Positions 6,155-12,841 of a DNA stretch of 14,319 bases are shown piece after piece (the stretch's first letter is position 1; each line of letters opens with the position of its first letter). Source of the DNA: JBIOJB01 sp044450465 (lineage in GTDB: Bacteria > Chloroflexota > Dormibacteria > Dormibacterales > Dormibacteraceae). Location: assembly GCA_044450465.1 (NCBI GenBank), contig JBIOJB010000076.1:1-14319 (forward strand), read 5' to 3'. The notes under the pieces were generated by a model, which worked only from the letters and a program-made list of their open reading frames with translations, made no database searches and had not been told where the DNA came from. The position numbers and the translations under genes were made by a program.

Positions 6155-6885
6155 CAACCGCGGAGCATAGCCTTCAGGGCGGCGGCGCAAGACCACAGGT
6201 CCCTCGCGGTGGCGTGCGCCCGGCTTGAAAGGGGCTCAGGATCGTCGGGGTAGACCAAGATCGCGTGCATGCCGGCGGTGATGGCCGGCTCGACGTCCTT
6301 CTCCTCGCTGTTGCCGATCATCACGCAGGCGGCAGGGGAGACGTTGGCCCACCTCAGCGCTTTCTGAAACACCGCCGGGTGAGGCTTGAGGTGTCCTGCG
6401 TCGACCGAGGTGACGATGGCGTCGACGTGATCAGCCATCCCAAGCTGCCGGAAATCGTCCCAGTACGTCTCGGCGTCCCGCCAGTAGGTGTTGCTGGCGA
6501 TGACTGTCCGCAAGCCGAGATCGTGAATCGTCGCGAGCAGCTCGACTGCGCCGGCGAGGGGTTCCAGGCGGTCGGCGACCGGAAGCGCCATGGCCCGCCG
6601 GATCCTCATCACGGCGCGGGCCTCGACCGGCAGCCCCGACCGGCGCAGCGCCACGGCTACGACCTCGTCAGCCGGTGGGACGGTCTCGCTTTCCGTCGAC
6701 TCGCCGATTCGGCTGCGTGAGATCAGGTCAGCGACGAGTGCATCGACGGCATCCGGCCCAAGTTCCGGCATGGCGTCCGACACCCGCCGGCGCCGCCCTT
6801 CACCGTCGATCTCTCGGAGCGGCCACGAATTTGGCCACAGCGTGCCACCGACGTCCACCAGCGCGACCTCAAGGAGGATCCGCAC
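6154..6885 (-). CDS. HAD-superfamily hydrolase-like protein with altered motif I
   Basis: A 243-residue haloacid dehalogenase-fold protein. Motif I is DVGGT at 11-15, motif II the Ser in IASNT (S131), motif III the Lys in HLKPHPAVF (K167), and motif IV GNSEEKD at 191-197. A helical cap lies between motifs I and II. The nucleophile Asp11 is present, but the usual second Asp of DxDxT, the acid/base in phosphatases, is Gly13. The enzyme may therefore not be a simple phosphatase: dehalogenases and phosphonatases also differ here. The start is GTG at 6885, because an in-frame TAG lies two codons upstream. Its stop overlaps the gamma subunit start as TGATG, making it the first gene of the reductase operon. 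A role in cofactor maturation or in handling a phosphorylated by-product is speculation; no substrate can be read. Confidence 0.87.
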   Translation of the reverse strand: MRILLEVALVDVGGTLWPNSWPLREIDGEGRRRRVSDAMPELGPDAVDALVADLISRSRIGESTESETVPPADEVVAVALRRSGLPVEARAVMRIRRAMALPVADRLEPLAGAVELLATIHDLGLRTVIASNTYWRDAETYWDDFRQLGMADHVDAIVTSVDAGHLKPHPAVFQKALRWANVSPAACVMIGNSEEKDVEPAITAGMHAILVYPDDPEPLSSRAHATARDLWSCAAALKAMLRG

Positions 6886-6892
6886 CGCGCAC

Positions 6893-6898
6893 TATCAT
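6893..6898 (+). promoter_or_regulatory. -10 element of a likely leaderless chorismate synthase promoter
   Basis: TATCAT ends seven bases before the aroC ATG at 6906. Transcription would therefore begin at or next to the start codon. No Shine-Dalgarno precedes that ATG, which agrees with a leaderless mRNA. No convincing -35 is visible. The element lies in a 20-bp gap shared with the divergent HAD gene start. Confidence 0.5.
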
Positions 6899-6905
6899 CG
6901 CCTCA

Positions 6906-8063
6906 ATGCTCAGGTGGTTGACGGCCGGCGAGTCACACGGGCCTCAGCTCACCGTGATCATCGAAGGCCTGCCCGCCGGTCTCGAGGTCAGCGAAGCCGA
7001 CCTGCGCGCCGACCTCGCTCGCAGGCAGGGCGGCCACGGCCGTGGCGGACGGCAGAAGATCGAGACCGATGTAGCTCGAATCGTGAGTGGCGTGCGGGGC
7101 GGGTTCACCATCGGCAGCCCCGTGACTCTCGTCCTCGAGAACAAGGATCACGCCAACTGGACGGCGGAGATGACTGCGGCCAGAGACGGCTTCGCTCCCA
7201 AGCCGGTGACGAAGCTGCGGCCGGGCCATGCCGACCTGGCGGGTGCCTTGAAGTACGGCCACACCGACATTCGCAACGTCCTCGAACGTTCCTCGGCTCG
7301 CGAGACTGCGAGCAGGGTCGCGGCAGGAGGCGTGGCGCGCAAGCTTCTCGGCCACTTCGGGATCGAGATCCTGAGCTTCACGCAGTCGATCGGTCCGGTG
7401 GACATCGGGTACGACGGCTACGACGCCGGCACCGTCGCGCTCGAAAGCGTCGAGGCTTCGCTCGTCCGCTGCCCCGATCCGGTGGCGTCGCAGCGGATGG
7501 TCGAAGCCATTGACGAGGTGAGCGAGCTGGGCGACACGCTTGGCGGCACCTTTCGCGTCATCGCGCGCGGTGCCCCGCCTGGCCTCGGGAGCTTCGTCCA
7601 CTGGGACCGGAAGCTGGACGGCCGCCTCGCTCAGGCGATCATGTCGATCAACGCGGTCAAAGCGGTCGAGTTCGGCGCCGGCTTCGAGGGCGCCGCGCGT
7701 CGCGGCTCGAGGTTCCACGACCAGATCGAGTTCGAAGGTGGCCGCTTCAAGCACCTGACCAATCGGGCGGGCGGGCTGACCGGCGGCATGACAAATGGTG
7801 AGCCCGTGGACATCAGGGTCGCGATCAAGCCGATCTCCACCATGAAGAAGCCGCTGCCTTCAATCGACCTCAACACCAAAGAGAAGGTGGAGGCCCACTA
7901 CGAACGAAGCGACGTGTGCGTCGTGCCGGCAGCCGGGGTCATAGGCGAGGCGATGGTCGCCCTGACCCTTGCCGAAGCGTTTCTCGAGAAGTTCGGTGGT
8001 GACTCGATGGCCGAGGTGGAGCGCAATCACCGCGGCTACCTGGAATCCATCGGCCTTGGTTAG
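6906..8063 (+). CDS. aroC: Chorismate synthase
   Basis: Converts 5-enolpyruvylshikimate-3-phosphate to chorismate, the last common step of the shikimate pathway, using reduced FMN as a catalyst. The protein is 385 residues. Signatures visible are TAGESHGP at 6-13, RPGHAD at 106-111, RSSARETASR at 128-137 and NRAGGLTGGMTNGEP near the C-terminal third. The two histidines that donate protons to flavin and phosphate correspond to H11 and H108. The ATG at 6906 is chosen because the protein begins MLRWLTAGESHG, the normal N-terminus; the longer upstream frame overlaps the divergent HAD gene and has no family similarity. No other aro gene is in the window. It is followed after 33 bp by a CoA-transferase operon in the same direction, so they are probably cotranscribed, although no shared pathway is evident. 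Confidence 0.97.
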   Translation: MLRWLTAGESHGPQLTVIIEGLPAGLEVSEADLRADLARRQGGHGRGGRQKIETDVARIVSGVRGGFTIGSPVTLVLENKDHANWTAEMTAARDGFAPKPVTKLRPGHADLAGALKYGHTDIRNVLERSSARETASRVAAGGVARKLLGHFGIEILSFTQSIGPVDIGYDGYDAGTVALESVEASLVRCPDPVASQRMVEAIDEVSELGDTLGGTFRVIARGAPPGLGSFVHWDRKLDGRLAQAIMSINAVKAVEFGAGFEGAARRGSRFHDQIEFEGGRFKHLTNRAGGLTGGMTNGEPVDIRVAIKPISTMKKPLPSIDLNTKEKVEAHYERSDVCVVPAAGVIGEAMVALTLAEAFLEKFGGDSMAEVERNHRGYLESIGLG

Positions 8064-8084
8064 CGAACCAGCTCGTTGACCGCC

Positions 8085-8090
8085 AAGGTG
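8085..8090 (+). promoter_or_regulatory. Shine-Dalgarno site deciding the CoA-transferase alpha start
   Basis: AAGGTG lies six bases before the ATG at 8097. It favours that start over the in-frame TTG at 8076 and ATG at 8091, the latter being directly adjacent to the site. Confidence 0.5.
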
Positions 8091-8096
8091 ATGACG

Positions 8097-8969
8097 ATGG
8101 CCGACGCCATCGGTCGATTCGTCCCCGACGGCTCAACGGTCGCGCTCGGCCTCGCGCTGGAGCCGCTGATCCCGTTCGCCGCCGGGCACGAGATCATCCG
8201 GCAGAACCGGCGCGAGCTGGAAGTTGTCGGGCCGATCTCCGACGCGCTCTTCGACCAGCTCATCGGAGCCGGCTGCGTGCGCCGTGTCACCGCGGCGTGG
8301 GTCGGCAACGTGTCGGAGGGCCTGGGCCACTGCTACCGGCGGGCGTGTGAGCACGGCTTTCCGCGGTCGATTGAAGTGCGGGACCATTCGAACTTCTCGA
8401 TCTCACTCGCGCTCTGGGCTGCGGCCTGGAACGTGCCCAGCCTGCCGGCGCGCACGCTCATTGGCAGCGACATCCTGCGAACGAACCCGGCGCTCACGGA
8501 GAAGGACGGCCTGGTTCACGTGGGCGCGGTCCGCCCGGACGTGGCGCTCGTCCATGTTCAGAGGGCGGACTCGCTGGGCCGCGCCCACGCCTGGGGTCCG
8601 CTCGGCATCTCAGAGGAGGCCGGCCTCGCCGCCGGCAGCGTCGTGATCACCTGCGAGCAGCTGGTCGACTCCGAGGTCACCCTCAGCGACCCCAACCGCA
8701 TCCTCTACCCGGAAACCAAGGTGGTGGCCGTCGTTCACGTCCCGGGCGGAGCCCACCCGTCTCCAGTGCAGGGATTCTTCAAGCGCGACCACGCGTTCTA
8801 TCGCGCCTACGCGGAGCAGTCACGCACCGAGCTCGGGTTCAAGGCGTGGTTGAAGCGCTGGGTCACCGACGTGGGCGACCGCGGGGCTTACATGGACCGC
8901 ATTGACTCCGCCGCCTTGCGAATCACCCGTTCCAGACTCTCGGTACCCGCCGACTACGGCGATGAGTAG
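8097..8969 (+). CDS. Family I CoA-transferase, alpha subunit (glutaconate CoA-transferase / IpdA-like)
   Basis: A 290-residue subunit of the COG1788-type CoA-transferase fold. It begins with the usual ADAIGRFVPDGSTVALG, a nucleotide-like loop region. Later segments GNVSEGLGHCYRRACEHG, DHSNFSISLALWAAA and LPARTLIGSD are typical of the glutaconate CoA-transferase A / IpdA group rather than of 3-oxoacid CoA-transferases. Such enzymes move CoA between acids, or in the IpdAB case hydrolytically open a steroid-derived ring thioester. The start at 8097 is chosen from the AAGGTG six bases upstream. It overlaps the beta subunit by eight bases, so the two are coupled. Substrate is not determinable; no steroid-catabolic or glutaconate-fermentation gene is in the window. 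Confidence 0.87.
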   Translation: MADAIGRFVPDGSTVALGLALEPLIPFAAGHEIIRQNRRELEVVGPISDALFDQLIGAGCVRRVTAAWVGNVSEGLGHCYRRACEHGFPRSIEVRDHSNFSISLALWAAAWNVPSLPARTLIGSDILRTNPALTEKDGLVHVGAVRPDVALVHVQRADSLGRAHAWGPLGISEEAGLAAGSVVITCEQLVDSEVTLSDPNRILYPETKVVAVVHVPGGAHPSPVQGFFKRDHAFYRAYAEQSRTELGFKAWLKRWVTDVGDRGAYMDRIDSAALRITRSRLSVPADYGDE

Positions 8970-9741
8970 CCCTCAGTTCACGGCCCACGAGCTCATGGTG
9001 GCGGTCGCCTCACGCGAGATCGGCGACGGAGACCTCGTGTTCGTCGGGATGCGGCTGCCGATCCTCGCGTATGCGGTGGCTCGCAGCGCGCACGCCCCCA
9101 GCGCGCGAGGTCTGTTCGAGGTCGGCCTGATGCGCGATGAGCCGGCGCGGGCATTCCTCGGCACGATGGGGGACCCGCCGAACGTCGCCGGCGCGACGTG
9201 GGCCACCCGGATGTCCAATGCCATGGCCCTGATGGCCCAGGGCGAGGTTGATCTGGGCTTCATCGGGGGTGCCGAGGTGGACCGGTTCGGCAACTTGAAC
9301 ACCTCGTACGTGGGATCGCCGGACCATCCAACGGTGAAGCTGCCCGGCAGCGGCGGCGCCGCCGACATCGCAGTCCTGAGCCGCCGTTGGGTCACGCTCA
9401 TGAGTCACGAAAGACGCCGCCTCGTGGACCGCGTCTCGTTCGTGACGTCGCCCGGCTACGGCGATGGCAGCCCTGGGTGGCGCGGGAAGAACGGGCTGTT
9501 GGGTGGCGGGCCGGTGGCGATCATCACGACGCTGTGCGTCTTTCGGTTTCCTCCTGAGGGCGGCGAGGCGGAGCTGGCCTCGGTCCATCCAGGCCACACG
9601 CTTGACGAGGTGAGGCGGGAGACCGGCTGGGAGTTGAAGCTCGCCGGCGAGATGAGCGTGACTCCCGCCCCCACGGCCAGCGAGCTGGTGGCGATCCGGC
9701 GCTTCGATCCCCAGGGGTTCTGGACCGCCACCTCAGCCTAG
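8962..9741 (+). CDS. Family I CoA-transferase, beta subunit (glutaconate CoA-transferase / IpdB-like)
   Basis: A 259-residue partner subunit. It contains GLFEVGLM at 50-57, with E53 close to the position of the catalytic glutamate I recall for glutaconate CoA-transferase B (Glu54), then IGGAEVDRFGNLNTSYVG and KLPGSGGAADIA, all hallmarks of the group. The glutamate would form the acyl-CoA anhydride and glutamyl-CoA intermediates of a true transferase. Its presence argues against assigning a purely IpdB-like hydrolase, but alignment is needed to be certain that E53 is the nucleophile. The ATG at 8962 lies inside the end of the alpha gene, overlapping as ATGAGTAG; a longer in-frame start at 8902 would overlap far more and lacks family similarity. 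Confidence 0.87.
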   Translation: MSSPQFTAHELMVAVASREIGDGDLVFVGMRLPILAYAVARSAHAPSARGLFEVGLMRDEPARAFLGTMGDPPNVAGATWATRMSNAMALMAQGEVDLGFIGGAEVDRFGNLNTSYVGSPDHPTVKLPGSGGAADIAVLSRRWVTLMSHERRRLVDRVSFVTSPGYGDGSPGWRGKNGLLGGGPVAIITTLCVFRFPPEGGEAELASVHPGHTLDEVRRETGWELKLAGEMSVTPAPTASELVAIRRFDPQGFWTATSA

Positions 9742-9821
9742 CACCGACCCGCCGCCGCGCCCGGTTACAAAAGCCTGACCTCCCAACAACCACCATCTGA
9801 CAGCTTCGCCTCACCTTGAGC

Positions 9822-9840
9822 ATCGACCGGCCGCGTCGAT
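9822..9840. promoter_or_regulatory. Inverted repeat upstream of the secreted-protein gene
   Basis: ATCGAC and GTCGAT form perfect 6-bp arms around a 7-base spacer that itself contains CGGCCG. It lies about 27 bases before the next start codon. It could be an operator or an mRNA hairpin near the ribosome-binding site. I see no clear -35/-10 pair in this 126-bp gap. Confidence 0.3.
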
Positions 9841-9867
9841 GGACAACAAATCTGAGGAGAAGTTGAA

Positions 9868-10317
9868 ATGAACCCCTTTGCCGTCGTATCTGTGAAAGCG
9901 CTGGGAGCCGCAGGGGCCGCAGCCCTCCTGTCCCTGGGTGTCGCTGGCACCCTGGCACAGGCCGCCTCTCCCAGCCCGACCCCTACGCCAACCGCCAGCG
10001 CCAAGCATTCGGCGCCCGACCCCCGCAGTGACCGGCGCGCCGTTCGCCGGGCTGTCGTCGTCTCCGAGGCGGATGTGCTCGGCATCACACCCAAGACTCT
10101 GCGCCAGGATTTGCTCAAGGGACAGAAGGTTTCCGACCTCGCAGCCGCGAAGGGGATGACCAAGGAGCAGTTCGAACCCAAATTGATCGCCGACGTCAAG
10201 CCGCGCCTTGAGGATCTGGTGAGCCACAAAGTGATCACGCAGGCCCAGGCCGACCGCGCCGTCGACCGCATCTCGAACGGCTTTGTCCCCTTCTGGGACG
10301 GTATTCACCGCAAGTAA
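9868..10317 (+). CDS. Small secreted protein with Ser/Pro/Thr linker and helical C-terminal domain
   Basis: A 149-residue protein of unknown function. The N-terminus has one Lys and then a hydrophobic stretch (AAGAAALLSLGVAGTLAQA), consistent with a Sec signal peptide cleaved after AQA at residue 32. A disordered SPSPTPTPTAS linker follows at 34-44. The C-terminal domain has the pattern ADVLGITPKTLRQDLLKGQKV ... EQFEPKLI ... VITQAQADRAVDRI, which recurs in many small exported proteins of high-GC Gram-positive-like and Chloroflexota genomes, often repeated; here there is one copy. GAGGAG eight bases before the ATG is a strong ribosome-binding site. The gene is separated from the CoA-transferase by 126 bp and so likely has its own promoter. 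Its last 13 bases overlap the end of rsgA on the other strand. The absence of a lipobox cysteine argues against a lipoprotein. Confidence 0.85.
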   Translation: MNPFAVVSVKALGAAGAAALLSLGVAGTLAQAASPSPTPTPTASAKHSAPDPRSDRRAVRRAVVVSEADVLGITPKTLRQDLLKGQKVSDLAAAKGMTKEQFEPKLIADVKPRLEDLVSHKVITQAQADRAVDRISNGFVPFWDGIHRK

Positions 10318-11366
10318 CGACCCTTCGCCCGGTTCGCCATCGCAATCTGTTTCCATTTGCGACGCTCGTCAGCTCGAAGACGGGCGTCGCTGCGCGCCGC
10401 GAGCGAGCGCAGCTCTCGCTGGAGCTTGCGATAGCTCTGCAGGCGCGTAGCGTCCAGGCTTCCCTGAGCGACCGCCGCCTTGACAGCGCAACCCGGCTCG
10501 GACTGGTGGCTGCAGTCCGGGAAGCGGCACTCGAGGATCAGACGCTCGATGTCTTCGAACACGTCGCCCAGCGCTTCTTCCCCTTCCCACAGCTGTGCCT
10601 CACGAAGCCCGGGCGTGTCGATGATCATGCCGCCCTCCGGCAGCTGCACCAGCTGGCGGTGGCTCGTCATGTGGCGGCCCTCGCCGGAGCGGTGGATGTC
10701 GCGGGTTTTCATCAGCTCCATGCCGGTGATCCGGTTAATCAGGGTTGACTTGCCGGCACCCGAGGGGCCCAGCAGCACCGCAGTCCGAGCCGGCTGCAGC
10801 CGGCCCCGGATCTCGTCAAGGCCCTGTCCGCTGACCGCGCTTGTGACCAGGACAGGCGTCCCCAGCGAGACGGACTCGAGCTGCCGCAGGAGCTCGTCTG
10901 GCGCTTCCGCCACGTCAGCCTTGGTCAACACGACGATGGGCGACGCGCCGCTCTGCCAGGCGATGACCAGGCAGCGCTCAACGCGCCGCGAGTTGACGTC
11001 GGTGGCCGCGGCGACCACGAACACGATGTCGACGTTGGCGGCGAGCATCTGCTGCCGGGCGTCGATGTACGGCACCTTGCGCGAGATCGCGGTCCTGCGG
11101 TCCACGATCGCGGCGATGAGGTCTGAAGCGGCGCGCCGCCGCAAGGCGACCCAGTCGCCGACGGCCGGCGCCGGGACCTCCGAATCGCGATAGCGCCGGC
11201 CTGTGGTGGCGCGGCTCAGGGCGGTTCCATCGTGGACCAGGAGCTCGGTCCCGTAGTCGGCGACTACACGTGCGGGGATATCACCGGCCTCGGCGATCCG
11301 CCGAAATCGATTCTCGAAGTCGGAATCCCAGCCCAGCGAGGCAAGGCCAGGGCTGATTGCAGACAA
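10305..11366 (-). CDS. rsgA: Ribosome small-subunit-dependent GTPase (late 30S assembly factor)
   Basis: RsgA checks the decoding centre of the maturing 30S subunit and releases assembly factors upon GTP hydrolysis. The 353-residue protein has an N-terminal OB-fold (about 30-95), then a circularly permuted GTPase domain: TKAD at 148-151 (G4), TSAVSG at 175-180 (G5), the P-loop GPSGAGKST at 200-208 (G1) and DTPG at 250-253 (G3). The C-terminal zinc-binding site has C280, C285, H287 and C293. The start is TTG at 11366, with GGAGGT seven bases upstream; no ATG lies near. The gene is preceded by a leader with a short upstream ORF and competing pairings. It overlaps the secreted-protein gene tail-to-tail by 13 bp, so transcription from either side reaches the other. 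Confidence 0.96.
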   Translation of the reverse strand: MSAISPGLASLGWDSDFENRFRRIAEAGDIPARVVADYGTELLVHDGTALSRATTGRRYRDSEVPAPAVGDWVALRRRAASDLIAAIVDRRTAISRKVPYIDARQQMLAANVDIVFVVAAATDVNSRRVERCLVIAWQSGASPIVVLTKADVAEAPDELLRQLESVSLGTPVLVTSAVSGQGLDEIRGRLQPARTAVLLGPSGAGKSTLINRITGMELMKTRDIHRSGEGRHMTSHRQLVQLPEGGMIIDTPGLREAQLWEGEEALGDVFEDIERLILECRFPDCSHQSEPGCAVKAAVAQGSLDATRLQSYRKLQRELRSLAARSDARLRADERRKWKQIAMANRAKGRYLR

Positions 11367-11373
11367 CGCAGTT

Positions 11374-11498
11374 ACCTCCGCGAGATCAGGTGGGCGAAGC
11401 CGGTCCGCCCAGCGGAGTAATGCTTAGAGGCGAGCTCCGGAGGTGGCCGGTGGCCGGGACGTCGTCAGTTCAAGCTCAGTCATCGGTGCGCCACCTCC
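11374..11498 (-). promoter_or_regulatory. rsgA leader with mutually exclusive SD-sequestering pairings (candidate attenuator)
   Basis: In the leader RNA, GGAGGTGGC (11498-11490) is the ribosome-binding site of a 19-codon upstream ORF. GCCACCTCC (11447-11439), inside that ORF, is its exact 9-base complement. The same segment, as ACCTCCG, also pairs over seven bases with CGGAGGT at the rsgA ribosome-binding site (GGAGGT at 11379-11374). A small hairpin TGGGCG/CGCCCA lies between (11411-11391). A ribosome translating the short ORF would cover the central segment and free the rsgA site. The complementarity is seen directly; the switching is inferred. Confidence 0.4.
11424..11483 (-). CDS. Possible 19-residue leader peptide upstream of rsgA
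   Basis: ATG at 11483 follows AGGAGGT at a nine-base distance and opens a frame of 19 codons ending in TAA, giving MTELELTTSRPPATSGARL. The stop is 57 bases before the rsgA TTG. The Shine-Dalgarno is among the strongest in the window, which is why I report so short a frame. The peptide has an SRPP segment, and Pro-Pro can slow ribosomes. The likely role is regulatory, through the leader pairings described separately, rather than a functional protein. A chance frame remains possible. Confidence 0.45.
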   Translation of the reverse strand: MTELELTTSRPPATSGARL

Positions 11499-11543
11499 TC
11501 TCCGAATTTTGAGATTTTTCGGGCCGCAGCCTACCACGGCCGG

Positions 11544-12005
11544 TCAGCCGGCGGGGGCCTCCCAGATCAGCTCGCTCACGTCGATCACCAGCTCGACTTC
11601 TTCCTGTGTGACCTGATCCCTCGGTTTGTCAGGCCAGCGGACCTCGCCTGACAGGGTGCAGATCGTGTCGTTGAGCCAGCGGTACCGGTCATCGGAGGTG
11701 ATGTGCCAGGCCGCGCCGACTATCTGCCGCCGGCCCACCGGGTACGCGCGGCTATAACCCTTGTAGTCGAGCATCAGCCGGGCACCGTCCTCGGTCTCGA
11801 TCACGCCCTGGATGTCCATGGCGAAGGTGAGGTCAGTGCGGCGGCGCGGATGGTTGGCACCGCGAAATGTTCCCGAGATGCGCCCGGAGCAGGTGCCTTT
11901 GGCGAGAAAGAAATGAAACTCCTCTTTGCCACCGGGCCCGGTCAGCTCGGTCCCCCAATCCTCGGGGTAGACGAAGCGCAGGGTGTACAGAGGTTTGAGC
12001 TGCAC
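11544..12005 (-). CDS. DUF3237 family protein
   Basis: A 153-residue protein with the DUF3237 pattern: an N-terminal LKPLYTLRFVYPEDWG strand, FFLAKGTCSGRISGTFRGANHP, then DLTFAMDIQGVIETEDGARLMLDYKGYSR and VGAAWHITSDDRYRWLNDTICTLSGEV. The fold is expected to be a small beta-barrel; no reaction is established for the family, and no signal peptide or membrane segment is seen. The start is GTG at 12005, ten bases after the enoyl-CoA hydratase stop, with only a weak ribosome-binding site, so it is probably translated from the same message. DUF3237 proteins often lie beside CoA-dependent catabolic genes, which suggests, but does not prove, a related role. Confidence 0.82.
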   Translation of the reverse strand: MQLKPLYTLRFVYPEDWGTELTGPGGKEEFHFFLAKGTCSGRISGTFRGANHPRRRTDLTFAMDIQGVIETEDGARLMLDYKGYSRAYPVGRRQIVGAAWHITSDDRYRWLNDTICTLSGEVRWPDKPRDQVTQEEVELVIDVSELIWEAPAG

Positions 12006-12015
12006 TATCGAGCGC

Positions 12016-12792
12016 TCAGCGGCCCGTGAACTCGGGCTTGCGCTTTTCGCCGAAGGCCTTGATCCCTTCCTCCGCGTCTTCCGACACGAAGACCATGCTT
12101 ATCGCCTCACGCTCAAGGGCAAGCCCGAGATCGAGCGGCGCTCCAAAGCCCTGCGAGATGGCGAGCTTGGCGTGCCCGATGGCAACGCTTGGCCCGGCGG
12201 CGAGCTCCGATGCATACGCCACGGCGCCGGCGCGGCAGGTGGCGGCGTCCGGAAACAGGCGATCGATCAGACCGAGGTCCTTCGCCTTGTCAGGTGTCAT
12301 CGTCACCGCGCCGGTGATCAGCTCCATGCCCTTGGACAGTCCCACGAGCCGGGGCAGCCGCTGCGTCCCGCCCGAGCCGGGGAACAGGCCCAGGTTCACC
12401 TCGGGCAGCCCGACTTGATAGGCGCCCTCGGCTGCAAAGCGAAGATCGCAGGCCAGCGCAAGCTCGAAGCCGCCCCCAAGGCAATGGCCGGCGATCGCTG
12501 CCACGAAGACCAGCGGCGTGTTCTCCATCTTGCGGAAGGCCTCGTGGGCCATGAGCGCGGTCATGAACCGCGACCGCGCGGTGCCGGTTCCAAACGCACG
12601 AACGTCAGCGCCTGCGGAGAAGAACTTCTCTGACGCGCTCGTCACCACGCACGCGCGAATCTCCTCGTCAGCGCGCGCGTCGTCCACCGCGCTGGCGAAC
12701 GCCCGCAAGAAGGCGTAGTCGTAGCTGTTGGCCGGAGGCCTGTCCAGGACGATGATGCCGACGGCGCCTTCCTTCTCCAACCTGACCGACAT
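12016..12792 (-). CDS. Enoyl-CoA hydratase/isomerase (crotonase family)
   Basis: A 258-residue crotonase-fold enzyme that would add water across a 2-enoyl-CoA double bond or perform a related reaction. The oxyanion-hole segments are FFSAGADVRAF at 57-67 and AGHCLGGGFELALACD at 101-116. Both catalytic glutamates of true hydratases are present (E110 and E131, in LPEVNLGLFPGSGGTQRLPR). The ATG at 12792 is chosen because AGGTGGA lies directly before it and GGAGG eight bases before it, and because the protein then begins at the family's usual position. It leads a two-gene operon with the DUF3237 protein and faces the aldehyde dehydrogenase across 91 bp. The acyl substrate is unknown. Confidence 0.93.
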   Translation of the reverse strand: MSVRLEKEGAVGIIVLDRPPANSYDYAFLRAFASAVDDARADEEIRACVVTSASEKFFSAGADVRAFGTGTARSRFMTALMAHEAFRKMENTPLVFVAAIAGHCLGGGFELALACDLRFAAEGAYQVGLPEVNLGLFPGSGGTQRLPRLVGLSKGMELITGAVTMTPDKAKDLGLIDRLFPDAATCRAGAVAYASELAAGPSVAIGHAKLAISQGFGAPLDLGLALEREAISMVFVSEDAEEGIKAFGEKRKPEFTGR

Positions 12793-12814
12793 TCCACCTG
12801 CCTCCAAACGGACG

Positions 12815-12841
12815 CCCACAGTCGACACCGATAATTGTGGG
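12815..12841. promoter_or_regulatory. Inverted repeat in the divergent promoter region
   Basis: CCCACA and TGTGGG form 6-bp arms around a 15-base spacer that contains GTCGAC and GATAAT. GATAAT at 12830-12835 could be a plus-strand -10 for the aldehyde dehydrogenase, 48 bases before its ATG. A site here could control both divergent genes. No regulator gene is adjacent. Confidence 0.3.

Noticed and set aside
6675..6905. Upstream extension of the chorismate synthase frame
   Set aside because: It overlaps the HAD gene on the opposite strand and lacks similarity; the protein starting at 6906 begins at the conserved family N-terminus.
2320..8063. A single 4-hydroxybenzoate pathway joining aroC to the reductase
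   Set aside because: Chorismate can yield 4-hydroxybenzoate, but no chorismate lyase or CoA ligase is in the window and the two operons are divergent, so a metabolic link is not supported.
8097..9741. Firm assignment as IpdAB steroid-ring hydrolase
   Set aside because: The beta subunit has a glutamate near the catalytic position of true CoA-transferases and no steroid-degradation gene is present, so only a family-level call is justified.
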